In this document: one piece after another, positions 36,555-43,702 of the stretch
How positions within the stretch are numbered: position 1 is the stretch's first letter
Layout of the letters: each line of letters starts with the position of its first letter
NCBI GenBank assembly: GCA_024709425.1
Contig: JANJWS010000049.1
Coordinates: forward strand, 1-43,702
Source: Thiobacillus sp.
GTDB lineage: Bacteria; Pseudomonadota; Gammaproteobacteria; Burkholderiales; Thiobacillaceae
Direction of reading: 5' to 3'
Length of the DNA: 43,702 nt
Translations under genes and position numbers: made by a program
Notes under the pieces: generated by a model
The model's database searches: none
What the model saw: only the letters and a program-made list of their open reading frames with translations
What the model was told of the DNA's origin: nothing

Positions 36555-37304
36555 TCACGACGTGGATGGCACCAGCACCTGCAAGTCCTGTTCGAGTATG
36601 TCGAGCACCTGGTCGAGGCGGCAGAACTGGCGCAGTTCCTCGGCATCGGTGATGCGCACCTCCTCGCCGCGCACGTCGACGCCGTGCTGGCGCAGTTCGG
36701 ATATGGCGCGGGAAAAGCTTTCCGGGGTCATGCCGAGGCGGTCGGCGAGCAGTTTCTTGTCGTGAGGCAGCTGGGCGGCCTGGTTGCTGCCGTCGATTTC
36801 GACGAGGCGCAGCAGGTACAGCGCGAGCCGCTGCGCCGCGGTACGCAGGCGCAGGTTCTTGATTTCGCGGACGAGATGGCGGTATTGCCGGGCCATGGAG
36901 CCGAGCAGGGTGAGGGTCAGCTCGGGATTGGTCTTGAGTTCGCCCAGCAACCGGTGCAGCGGAATGAGCAGGATCTGGCAGGGCTCTACGGTGCGTGCCG
37001 ACAGCAGGTAGGGCTGCGAGACGAGGGCGGCGGCCATGAGGAAGGCGTCGACCGGACGCAGCAGTTCTACCACGGCTTCGCGGCCACCGGGGGTGGCGGC
37101 GCTGAGCTGCACGGTGCCGTCGATCAGTACGTGCAGGTATTCGGGCGGGTCGCCTGCGCGGAAAAGGATCTCGTCACGGTCGAAGTGGCGCAGCGCGGAA
37201 CGGGCGGCGAGATTGCGCAGGGCGTCGTCCGAGACCGCGGCGAACAGGGGCGTGTGGGTCAGGGCGGCGACGACGGGAGACAGGGCGGTATCGTTGTCTT
37301 GCAT
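36555..37304 (-). CDS. Crp/Fnr-family transcriptional regulator
   Basis: 249 residues. An N-terminal cyclic-nucleotide-binding-type beta barrel (about 20-135, with ILFRAGDPPEYLHVLIDGTVQL) is followed by a dimerisation helix (about 140-165) and a winged HTH (KKLLADRLGMTPESFSRAISELRQHGVDVRG, about 180-215). The cysteines of FNR that hold the iron-sulfur cluster are absent, and the canonical cAMP residues are not evident, so a different signal (for example heme/NO as in DNR) is possible. The start has GGAGA nearby. It lies 41 bases after yqhA on the same strand. Confidence 0.9.
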   Translation of the reverse strand: MQDNDTALSPVVAALTHTPLFAAVSDDALRNLAARSALRHFDRDEILFRAGDPPEYLHVLIDGTVQLSAATPGGREAVVELLRPVDAFLMAAALVSQPYLLSARTVEPCQILLIPLHRLLGELKTNPELTLTLLGSMARQYRHLVREIKNLRLRTAAQRLALYLLRLVEIDGSNQAAQLPHDKKLLADRLGMTPESFSRAISELRQHGVDVRGEEVRITDAEELRQFCRLDQVLDILEQDLQVLVPSTS

Positions 37305-37345
37305 CGATCAGTCTCCTTTCCCGGCGGTGCCCTGGCGCGATCAGC

Positions 37346-37879
37346 TCAATGCCGCGCCGGGTGCGGCATCAGACGGTCAATATAGGCGATCGACACCGCC
37401 GAGACGATGAAGGCCATGTGGATGACGGTCTGCCACAGCAGGACCTTCTCATCGAGGTTCGGTGCGTTGATGAAGGTCTTCAGCAGGTGGATCGACGAAA
37501 TGCCAATGATGGCGGTGGCAAGCTTGACTTTCAGCACGTTGGCGTTGACGTGTGACAGCCATTCCGGCTCATCCGGGTGGCCACGCAGGTTGAGACGCGA
37601 GACGAAGGTCTCGTAGCCGCCGACGATCACCATGATGAGCAGGTTGGAGATCATCACCACGTCGATGAGGCCCAGCACGATCAGCATGATGGCTTCTTCG
37701 GTGAGGGTGAAGGTGCCGACGATGAGATGCTCCAGCTCCACCATGAAATGGACGACGTAGACGAGTTGCGCGGCGATCAGGCCGAGATACAGCGGCACCT
37801 GCAGCCAGCGGCTGCCGAACAGGATGGTGGAGAGAAATTTGCCGCGGGTTTCGACGGGCTGGCTGGTTTCAGGTTTCAT
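37346..37879 (-). CDS. yqhA: YqhA/UPF0114 family membrane protein
   Basis: 177 residues with about four hydrophobic helices (about 24-48, 58-85, 118-135 and 146-168) and the family segments [35 protein letters not shown] and [16 protein letters not shown]. It is an inner-membrane protein of unknown role. The ATG at 37879 lacks a Shine-Dalgarno sequence; a tract of five heptamers lies six bases upstream instead. It follows hslU by 45 bases. Confidence 0.9.
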   Translation of the reverse strand: MKPETSQPVETRGKFLSTILFGSRWLQVPLYLGLIAAQLVYVVHFMVELEHLIVGTFTLTEEAIMLIVLGLIDVVMISNLLIMVIVGGYETFVSRLNLRGHPDEPEWLSHVNANVLKVKLATAIIGISSIHLLKTFINAPNLDEKVLLWQTVIHMAFIVSAVSIAYIDRLMPHPARH

Positions 37880-37885
37880 GCTTCG

Positions 37886-37920
37886 GGTGAACGGTGAGTA
37901 GTGAGCGGTAAACGGTAAGG
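37886..37920. repeat. heptanucleotide tract in the yqhA leader
   Basis: Five seven-base units in register, of the form GGTGAAC, GGTGAGT and so on (consensus GGTRARN), filling nearly all of the 45-base gap between hslU and yqhA. In the mRNA it reads as pyrimidine-rich units of the GTTCACC type. Confidence 0.75.
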
Positions 37921-37924
37921 GCGG

Positions 37925-39247
37925 TCAGAGAACGTAGCGCGCCAGATCCTCGCGCGCGGCGAGTGCGGCGAGCCGCGTGGTGACAGCCTCGGCGTCGACG
38001 ATGTATTCGCCGGTGAAACTGCCGGCGTCGAAGGAAATATCCTCCAGCAGCTTTTCCATCACGGTGTGGAGCCGCCGCGCGCCGATGTTTTCGGTGCGCT
38101 CGTTGACCTCGAAGGCAATTTCCGCAATGCGGCGGATGCCATCGGAGGTGAATTTCAGCGTCACACCTTCGGTCGCCAGCAGGGCTTCGTACTGGCGGGT
38201 GAGGCAAGCGTCGGTGGAGGTAAGAATCTGCTCGAAGTCTTCCACGGAGAGCGCCTGCAGTTCGACGCGGATGGGCAACCGTCCCTGCAATTCGGGAATG
38301 AGATCGGACGGCTTGGACAGATGAAACGCGCCGCTGGCGATGAAGAGGATGTGGTCGGTCTTCACCATGCCGTACTTGGTCGACACGGTGGTGCCCTCGA
38401 TCAGCGGCAGCAGGTCGCGCTGCACGCCCTGGCGCGACACGTCGCTGCCGTGGGCGTCGCTGCGGGTGGCGATCTTGTCGATTTCGTCGAGGAACACAAT
38501 GCCGTTCTGTTCGACGGCTTCCAGCGCCTGCTGCTTGGTCTCCTCGTCGTTGACGAGGCGTCCGGCCTCCTCCTCGGTCAGAAGTTTCATCGCCTCGCGC
38601 ACCTTCAGCTTGCGGCGCTGGCGGCGGCCGCCGCCGAGGTTGGCGAACATGCCCTGCAGCTGCTGCGACAGGTCTTCCATGCCGGGCGGCGCGAAAATTT
38701 CCATGTTTGGACTGGCCGCGGCGAGCTCGATTTCCACTTCCTTGTCGTCGAGCTGGCCCTCGCGCAGCATTTTCCTGAATCGCTGGCGTGCCGCGCCATC
38801 TTCGCGCGCGGGCTCGGCATCCCCAAAGCCGGTGCTGCGCGGTGGCGGCAGCAGGGCGTCGAGGACGCGCTCCTCGGCCGCTTCCTCGGCACGGAACTGC
38901 ACCTTCTGCGTGGCCTGCGCGCGCAGATCCTTGATTGCGGTCTCCATCAGGTCGCGGATGATGGTGTCGACGTCGCGGCCAACGTAGCCGACCTCGGTGA
39001 ACTTGGTCGCCTCGATCTTGATGAAAGGCGCGTGCGCGAGCCGTGCCAGCCGGCGCGCGATCTCGGTCTTGCCCACGCCGGTGGGGCCGATCATGAGGAT
39101 GTTCTTCGGCGTGATTTCCTGGCGCAGGGGGTCGGCAACCTGCTGGCGCCGCCAGCGGTTGCGCAGCGCCACCGCCACCGCGCGCTTGGCGGCGGCCTGG
39201 CCGACGATGTGCTTGTCGAGTTCGTGGACGATTTCTTTGGGGGTCAT
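37925..39247 (-). CDS. hslU: HslU, ATPase of the HslVU (ClpYQ) protease
   Basis: AAA+ unfoldase that feeds proteins to HslV. 440 residues. N-terminal [17 protein letters not shown], Walker A GPTGVGKT at residues 54-61, the HslU-specific pore GYVGRDV, the inserted I domain (about 110-235), Walker [13 protein letters not shown], and the C-terminal [23 protein letters not shown] ending in the hydrophobic tail RYVL that docks on HslV. It is 84 bases downstream of hslV. The start codon has no Shine-Dalgarno sequence; a heptamer tract starts two bases upstream. Confidence 0.97.
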   Translation of the reverse strand: MTPKEIVHELDKHIVGQAAAKRAVAVALRNRWRRQQVADPLRQEITPKNILMIGPTGVGKTEIARRLARLAHAPFIKIEATKFTEVGYVGRDVDTIIRDLMETAIKDLRAQATQKVQFRAEEAAEERVLDALLPPPRSTGFGDAEPAREDGAARQRFRKMLREGQLDDKEVEIELAAASPNMEIFAPPGMEDLSQQLQGMFANLGGGRRQRRKLKVREAMKLLTEEEAGRLVNDEETKQQALEAVEQNGIVFLDEIDKIATRSDAHGSDVSRQGVQRDLLPLIEGTTVSTKYGMVKTDHILFIASGAFHLSKPSDLIPELQGRLPIRVELQALSVEDFEQILTSTDACLTRQYEALLATEGVTLKFTSDGIRRIAEIAFEVNERTENIGARRLHTVMEKLLEDISFDAGSFTGEYIVDAEAVTTRLAALAAREDLARYVL

Positions 39248-39249
39248 TG

Positions 39250-39284
39250 CTAGGGGTCGGGGTTCAGGATTCAGGGGTCAGGGG
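39250..39284. repeat. heptanucleotide tract in the hslU leader
   Basis: Five degenerate units; in the hslU mRNA they read as ACCCCTG-type heptamers (for example ACCCCTG, AATCCTG). It ends two or three bases before the hslU ATG. It pairs with the inverted tract at 39342-39370 (23 of 29 positions). Confidence 0.7.
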
Positions 39285-39331
39285 GTTTTGTCGCTTCGCG
39301 GGTCTTTTTCAGGGGCGCGGCCAGAGGCCGC

Positions 39332-39898
39332 TCATTCCCCGCCCCCCGAATCCTGACCCCTGTCCCCTAACACCTCGATCACATGATTCTGGTTCGAATA
39401 AATGCAGATATCCCCCGCGATGGTGAGGCTCTTCTTCACGATTTCAAGCGGGGGCAGGTCGGTGTTCTGCAACAGGGCGAGTGCGGCGGCCTGGGCGTAG
39501 GCGCCGCCGGAACCGATGGCGGCAATGCCGTGTTCCGGTTCCAGCACGTCGCCGTTTCCGGTAATGATGAGTGAGTGCTCACCGTTTGCTACGGCCAGCA
39601 TGGCTTCGAGGCGGCGCAGCATGCGGTCGGTGCGCCAGTCCTTGGCGAGTTCGACGGCGCTTCTCAATAAATGCCCCAAGTGCTTGTCGAGCTTGGCTTC
39701 GAAGCGTTCGAACAGGGTGAACGCGTCGGCGGTGCCGCCGGCGAATCCGGCCAGCACCTTGTCCTGATACAGCCGGCGCACCTTGCGTGCGCTGGCCTTG
39801 ATGACGATGTTACCAAGCGTGACCTGGCCGTCGCCACCGAGAGCGACGTCGCTGCCCCGGCGCACGGAGAGGATGGTGGTGCCGCGATATTGTTCCAT
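39332..39898 (-). CDS. hslV: HslV, peptidase of the HslVU protease
   Basis: Proteasome-like threonine peptidase. 188 residues from the ATG at 39898 ([29 protein letters not shown]). The catalytic threonine is T7, after a six-residue leader, so more than the initiator Met must be removed; E. coli HslV has Thr at position 2. [19 protein letters not shown] and [14 protein letters not shown] are family-typical. The natural end is near NQNHVIEVL; the last eleven residues ([11 protein letters not shown]) are encoded by the heptamer tract at 39342-39370. It follows the DUF4126 gene by seven bases. Confidence 0.95.
   Translation of the reverse strand: MEQYRGTTILSVRRGSDVALGGDGQVTLGNIVIKASARKVRRLYQDKVLAGFAGGTADAFTLFERFEAKLDKHLGHLLRSAVELAKDWRTDRMLRRLEAMLAVANGEHSLIITGNGDVLEPEHGIAAIGSGGAYAQAAALALLQNTDLPPLEIVKKSLTIAGDICIYSNQNHVIEVLGDRGQDSGGGE
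39342..39370. repeat. heptanucleotide tract at the 3' end of hslV
   Basis: Inverted relative to the hslU leader tract. On the minus strand it reads as units such as TTAGGGG, ACAGGGG and TCAGGAT, and forms the last codons of hslV. Confidence 0.65.
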
Positions 39899-39905
39899 CG
39901 ACGCA

Positions 39906-40490
39906 TTATACGCGGGGGACGGGGGGCGGCCGCAGCCGGCGCCACAGCCGGCGGGCGAGCCACAGCGCCGCGAGCAGGAACACCCCGAGCGCGACGAGGA
40001 AGACGAGCGGATGGACGATCGCCAGCCACAGGCCGCCGCCAAGCAGGGCTTCCTCGCCGAACGAGGCGGCGACGTTGCTTACCGGCTCGGGCGAGGTGTT
40101 GATGAAGGCGCGCGAACCAGCCTTGGCGATGTGGGCGCCGGCGGCGATGCCGCCGCCGAACAGCGCGGCGACTGTCTGGGCCGCACCGCCGCTGTCACCG
40201 AAAAAGGCGGCGGCGAGCGCGGCACCGGCGGGGATGCGGATGAAGGTCTGCACCGTGTCGGATGCACTGTCGACGAGCGGGATCTTGTCGCCGACGAATT
40301 CGGCGAGAGTGAGCAGCCCGGAAAGGCCCAGCGCGAGCGGGTGGGACAGCCATTGCAGCGCATCCGGCAGCTCGAATCCCGCATAGCGGCCGAGCAGGCC
40401 GAGCACCAGCGCCACCGCGTACAGGCGCAGGCCGGCACCCCACGCCACCGCAGCGGCCAGCGCGGCCTCGGCGATGAGCGCGTCGGACAT
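39906..40490 (-). CDS. DUF4126 membrane protein
   Basis: 194 residues with several hydrophobic helices and the glycine-rich DUF4126 wording: [52 protein letters not shown] split over two segments, and [29 protein letters not shown]. An inner-membrane protein of unknown function. It sits three bases after the STAS-protein stop and seven bases before hslV, so all are likely on one transcript. Confidence 0.82.
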   Translation of the reverse strand: MSDALIAEAALAAAVAWGAGLRLYAVALVLGLLGRYAGFELPDALQWLSHPLALGLSGLLTLAEFVGDKIPLVDSASDTVQTFIRIPAGAALAAAFFGDSGGAAQTVAALFGGGIAAGAHIAKAGSRAFINTSPEPVSNVAASFGEEALLGGGLWLAIVHPLVFLVALGVFLLAALWLARRLWRRLRPPPVPRV

Positions 40491-40493
40491 GAC

Positions 40494-41615
40494 TTAGCGG
40501 GGCTGGTGGGGGATCAGCTGGGCCAACTGGTCGATGCCCATGACCCGGAACAGTTCGTGGATGAGCGCGTTGTGGCCGCGCAGGGTGATGCTCTTGCCGC
40601 TGCCGAGACACTGCATGAGCACGCTGATGAACTGGCTGACGCTACCGTAATCGACGCGGGTGACTTGCGAGAGGTCGACGATCACCTCGGTATGGGTGGC
40701 GGCATAGCCGCCGAGCTGCTGCAGCGAACTGTCGTTCGCCGGGGTGATCTCGCCGGACAGCCGCAGCGCGTCATCCACGGGCTCCGTCGGGGCGGCCTGT
40801 ACCACTTCGGCGGCCTGTACTGCCACCCAGGACGGGGGCGACATCTCGAAGCGTACCGCGTAATCCACTGCGAGATCCTCGAACGGTTCCTGCTGGCCGA
40901 GGGTCTGGTAGAGCTCGAGCAGCAGCAGCCAGTGCCCGGCCCGACTGTGCGTGGCGCGAAGGAGATCCTGCAGCAAGGCGATCAAACGATCCACGCCGCT
41001 GACCTGGAACTTGCGTTTGGCCTTGCGTGCCACCGCGAGGATCTGCGTGCAGGCTTCCGCCCCTGCTTCGTCGATCATTTCGATGCGCGAGAAATCAATG
41101 CGGACCACGGCCGTTTTGGGCATCGCGGCGATACCCTCGCGCAGCGTGGCGGCGGCATTCTTGTCGAGGAGTCCCGGCAGTTCCAAACTCTCGGTCTGTG
41201 CCTGCGGCTTTGCCGGTGCGGTGGGTGCGAGGCTCTGCCAGACCGGTGGCGAGGTTTCGAAGCGCATCGCGTAATCCAGCGCGAGTTGCTCGAATTCCTT
41301 TTCCTGGTTGCGCACGCGGTAGAGGTCGAACAGCATGTGCCAGGCGCGGCGGTCGCCGTTGTTCAGCATGCCGTGCAGCAACTGCTCGGCTGTGTCGGCC
41401 TGGCCGCTGGCGTAGAGGATGGCCGCTTCATCGATCGGTGACTGCGGCGCGCCGCTGGTTTCCTCGACGACGATGCCGCTGCCGCCCATTTCCATGGTGA
41501 GCAGGGTTTCGGTCGGCACGGACTCGTTGGCCGCCGCGGACGTCGCGGGCCGCGCCGCCGCTTTGGGCGGCGGCGCGGCCTTGTCCTTGCCTTTCTTGAA
41601 AAACGGAAGCGCCAC
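40494..41615 (-). CDS. double STAS-domain cytoplasmic protein
   Basis: 373 residues. A basic/Ala-Pro N-terminus (about 1-35) is followed by a helical TPR-like segment with ILYASGQADTAEQLLHGML (about 66-85). STAS domain 1 is at about 145-235 (VVRIDFSRIEMIDEAGAEAC), then a second helical segment that repeats the first (DLAVDYAVRFEMSPPSWV against QLALDYAMRFETSPPVW). STAS domain 2 is at about 285-370 (VIVDLSQVTRVDYGSVSQF). The whole unit thus looks duplicated. STAS domains act in anti-sigma antagonists, in MlaB and in other nucleotide-binding switches; no partner kinase is adjacent. The function is unknown. Confidence 0.8.
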   Translation of the reverse strand: MALPFFKKGKDKAAPPPKAAARPATSAAANESVPTETLLTMEMGGSGIVVEETSGAPQSPIDEAAILYASGQADTAEQLLHGMLNNGDRRAWHMLFDLYRVRNQEKEFEQLALDYAMRFETSPPVWQSLAPTAPAKPQAQTESLELPGLLDKNAAATLREGIAAMPKTAVVRIDFSRIEMIDEAGAEACTQILAVARKAKRKFQVSGVDRLIALLQDLLRATHSRAGHWLLLLELYQTLGQQEPFEDLAVDYAVRFEMSPPSWVAVQAAEVVQAAPTEPVDDALRLSGEITPANDSSLQQLGGYAATHTEVIVDLSQVTRVDYGSVSQFISVLMQCLGSGKSITLRGHNALIHELFRVMGIDQLAQLIPHQPR

Positions 41616-41650
41616 GAAGTCGATGCCGGGATGAGGTGCAGGCTAGGATA

Positions 41651-42418
41651 CTAGCGCCGACGCGGATTTCCGGCAACCTTGCGGGTGTTTGCCGCAAGCA
41701 GCGCGACGGAGGCGAGCGCGATGACCACCGCCGGCCCGGCGGGCCAATCCCGGGCGAGCGAAAGCGCGAGGCCGGCGGCATAGCCCGCAGCGCCGAGCAG
41801 CCAGCCGGCGGCGAGCGCCGCCGGTGCGGCAAGATGACGCACGGCCAGCGCCGGCAGGATGAGGCTGGCGAACACCAGGTAGACCCCCACCAGCTGCACC
41901 GAGGCGGTGATCGCCAGCGCGAACACGATATAGAACCCATACGTGCCCAAACGCGCACCGCGCCAGGCCAGCACCGCAAGCAGCAGGGCGTACAGGGCGG
42001 CGATGCCGCCGACCTGTTGCGGGCTCGCCCACAGGATCTGCCCCGTCAGCAGTTCCGCCAGATGCTCGCCGCCGTGGGGATCACCGGCCAGCAGCAGCAC
42101 CGCAAGGCTCGCCGCGACGACGAAGGCGGAGCCAATCAGCGCTTCCTGCAGGTCGGGCCAGCACCGCTCGCACGCGGCCAGCAGCAAGGCGCCGGCGAGC
42201 GCGGCGGTGGCGGCGGCGAGCTGGGTGGCGACGGCACCGCCTGCGAGGTCGAAGGCGTGCGCGGCGATGACACCGAGCACGGCGAGTTGCGCCACCGCAA
42301 GGTCGAGGAAGATGATGCCGCGTGCCAGCACCCGCCGCCCCAGCGGCACGTGGGTGGCGAGCACCAGCAGGCCGGCGAGGAATGGCCAGGCGAGCAGGTC
42401 GAGCGCGTCCGCGCTCAT
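41651..42418 (-). CDS. metal ABC transporter permease (ZnuB/ABC-3 family)
   Basis: 255 residues from the ATG at 42418, overlapping the upstream binding-protein stop by four bases (ATGA). About eight transmembrane helices, with the ABC-3 features RGIIFLDLAVAQLAVLG, SAFVVAASLAVLLLAG and LTGQILWASPQQ. It should transport zinc or manganese with the adjacent binding protein. No ATPase gene lies between or downstream of the pair in this window, so its ATPase must be elsewhere. Confidence 0.92.
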   Translation of the reverse strand: MSADALDLLAWPFLAGLLVLATHVPLGRRVLARGIIFLDLAVAQLAVLGVIAAHAFDLAGGAVATQLAAATAALAGALLLAACERCWPDLQEALIGSAFVVAASLAVLLLAGDPHGGEHLAELLTGQILWASPQQVGGIAALYALLLAVLAWRGARLGTYGFYIVFALAITASVQLVGVYLVFASLILPALAVRHLAAPAALAAGWLLGAAGYAAGLALSLARDWPAGPAVVIALASVALLAANTRKVAGNPRRR

Positions 42419-43311
42419 TGCCGTGCAGCCTGCAGCAGCAGGTCGATCGTGTCGTCGAAAAGGCCGAACAGATCCGTCGCGCGCGCGCTGCCGCCGACCG
42501 TGTAGGGCAGCGCCAGTGCCGGAATGCCGGCGCGCGCCGCGAGCCAGTCGGCCGGACGCGCGCTCTGGTAGGCCGCGCGCAGCACGGCGCGCGCGGGGGT
42601 CGCCTGCAGCTGCGCGGCGACCCGCGCCAGATGGGCGACCGAAGGTTCCACGCCAAGCTTGGGTTCGAGCGTCGCGACCTCGCGCAGCCCCAGCCAGGCG
42701 ATGAGATAGCTGAACGACCTGTGCTGCACCGCCACCGGCATGCCTTTCAGTGGCGCCGCGCGCTGGGTCCAGCGCGCGATCGCGGCGTCCCAGCGTGCGG
42801 CGAAGTCCTGCCAGCGGGACTGGTAGGCCGCCGCGGCGGCCGGATCGAGTTCGCCCATGCGCACCGCCAGCGCCGCGCCAACGCGGGCGATGTTGCGCGG
42901 GTCGGTGTGCAGGTGTGGGTTGCCGTCGGCGTGGACGTCGCCCTGCGCGCGGTCGAGCACGGCGGGCTTTTCCAGCAAAGCGACGAAGCGTGCTGCCTCG
43001 AAATGGCCGGGGCGGCCGGGCTGCACGCGGGCGTTGCCGGCCTCGCGCAGCAGCACCGGCAGCCAGCCATCCTCCAGGCCGGCACCACTGCACACCACCA
43101 GATCCGCGCGCCGCATCTGCGCGATCAGGCTGGGGCGCGCCTCGATGCGGTGCGGATCCTGGCGCGCGGTGGTGGCGCTGTGAACGCGCACGGCGTCGCT
43201 GCCGATGGCCTGCGCCAGCGCCGCCCATTCGGGTTCGCAGGCGAATACGTTGAGTGCGGCGTGCGCGGCGAGGGGCAGCCAGAGGCTGAACAGAATCAAC
43301 AGTCGTTTCAT
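42415..43311 (-). CDS. metal ABC transporter substrate-binding protein (ZnuA-like)
   Basis: 298 residues from the ATG at 43311, with GAGGAGG upstream. Signal peptide 1-19. Cluster A-I binding-protein fold with likely metal ligands H54 (DPHRIEARPS), H133/H135 (NPHLHTDPRN) and H197 (VQHRSFSYLIAWLGL). The long His-rich loop of classical ZnuA is reduced to HADGNPHLH, so zinc is likely but not certain. It starts 10 bases after the outer-membrane protein gene and overlaps the permease gene, forming an operon from outer membrane to inner membrane. Confidence 0.9.
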   Translation of the reverse strand: MKRLLILFSLWLPLAAHAALNVFACEPEWAALAQAIGSDAVRVHSATTARQDPHRIEARPSLIAQMRRADLVVCSGAGLEDGWLPVLLREAGNARVQPGRPGHFEAARFVALLEKPAVLDRAQGDVHADGNPHLHTDPRNIARVGAALAVRMGELDPAAAAAYQSRWQDFAARWDAAIARWTQRAAPLKGMPVAVQHRSFSYLIAWLGLREVATLEPKLGVEPSVAHLARVAAQLQATPARAVLRAAYQSARPADWLAARAGIPALALPYTVGGSARATDLFGLFDDTIDLLLQAARQ

Positions 43312-43321
43312 CGTGGCCTCC

Positions 43322-43702
43322 TCAGAACTTGTGCGCGCCGTGGCTGCCCAGGCTGTGGAGGTACTGCACGAACCACTGGTTCTCGTTCTGATCCTCCATC
43401 GACTTGTCCCTGGAAACCTGCACGCGCAGGCGCGAGAACTCGGACGGCGAGTAATCAAGCATCAGTGAGTGGCGTGTCGGCTTGTAGTCCGTCAGCGGCA
43501 GATTGGCATTGTTCAGGCCGAAGTCGACCGAGCCTGCGTTCAGCCGGTCGTAGCGGTAGCCGCTGCGCCAGCGTGGCATGAACTGGTACACGCCCTCGGC
43601 GTAGAAGCCTGATTGGCGCGAACGGTAGGCATCCTCGATGCCGGTGCAGGCGCCGGATTGCGCGCTATTGTCTTCGCACAGCAGGCTGCCGCGCTCGCTG
43701 CG
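43322..43702 (-). CDS. outer-membrane beta-barrel protein, C-terminal part (5' end outside window)
   Basis: 126 residues visible, open to the window edge. They read as alternating beta strands with aromatic girdles (SGFYAEGVYQFMPRWRSGYRYDRL, SLMLDYSPSEFSRLRVQVSRD, NQWFVQYLHSLGSHGAHKF) and end in a C-terminal Phe, the outer-membrane sorting signal. The upstream part has a cysteine pair (LLCEDNSAQSGACTG), perhaps a disulfide in a surface loop. By position just before a metal-binding protein and permease it may be the outer-membrane entry for the same metal, such as a TonB-dependent or porin-like receptor; the N-terminus that would decide this is not in the window. Confidence 0.8.
   Translation of the reverse strand, partial: RSERGSLLCEDNSAQSGACTGIEDAYRSRQSGFYAEGVYQFMPRWRSGYRYDRLNAGSVDFGLNNANLPLTDYKPTRHSLMLDYSPSEFSRLRVQVSRDKSMEDQNENQWFVQYLHSLGSHGAHKF

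Noticed and set aside
37886..37920. CRISPR array
   Set aside because: Units are seven bases with no spacers; the tract is a degenerate tandem repeat.

Overview
The window is about 43.7 kb of GC-rich (roughly two thirds G+C), densely coding chromosomal DNA. Gene content and protein style point to a betaproteobacterium, most likely of the Rhodocyclales (Azoarcus/Thauera/Dechloromonas-like): hemCDXY in one run, cutA-dsbD, a Pil-Chp chemosensory cluster with a giant PilL/ChpA kinase, and hslV-hslU. This placement is inference from content; no database search was possible. No rRNA, tRNA, integrase, transposase or CRISPR array was seen.

Layout. (1) 1-2407, minus: a radical-SAM ArsS-like protein followed by a mercuric-reductase-like flavoprotein cut by the window edge. 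(2) 2408-3035: about 630 bases with a candidate promoter/operator and one unassigned plus-strand reading frame. (3) 3036-8747, minus: fbp, mpl, then a thioredoxin-fold protein, a NarL-type regulator and a hybrid histidine kinase forming a likely operon. (4) 8798-12670, plus: hemC-hemD-hemX-hemY with overlapping start and stop codons, then a secreted DUF302 protein. (5) 13314-18373: a 2Fe-2S flavoprotein reductase, an SDR epimerase-like protein, fxsA divergent from cutA-dsbD. (6) 18464-22459, minus: thiD-thiE-hemL and a DsrS-like protein. (7) 22750-33305, plus: a secreted protein of unknown function, a strong terminator, then pilG-pilH-pilI-pilJ-pilL, ended by a bidirectional terminator. (8) 33354-43702, minus: a long co-directional series: end of an outer-membrane barrel, a metal ABC binding protein and permease, a double-STAS protein, DUF4126, hslV, hslU, a YqhA-family membrane protein, a Crp/Fnr regulator, a 608-residue helical-repeat protein and a conserved protein of unknown function.

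How the genes work together. Tetrapyrrole synthesis is represented twice (hemCDXY and hemL). Thiamine salvage (thiD, thiE) shares a run with hemL. CutA, DsbD and FxsA form an envelope/redox cluster. The PilGHIJ-PilL set is a complete receptor-adaptor-kinase-regulator chain, but has no adjacent methyltransferase (PilK) or methylesterase (ChpB).

The most unusual signals are non-coding or embedded in genes. A sigma-28 (FliA)-type promoter lies in front of the Pil-Chp cluster. A run of ten A residues lies inside pilL, in very GC-rich DNA. Degenerate heptanucleotide tracts occupy the ribosome-binding position of three genes (mpl, yqhA, hslU). A family of GC-rich palindromic repeats has entered reading frames in frame (fxsA, 3' end of thiE). 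DsbD carries two tandem periplasmic alpha domains.
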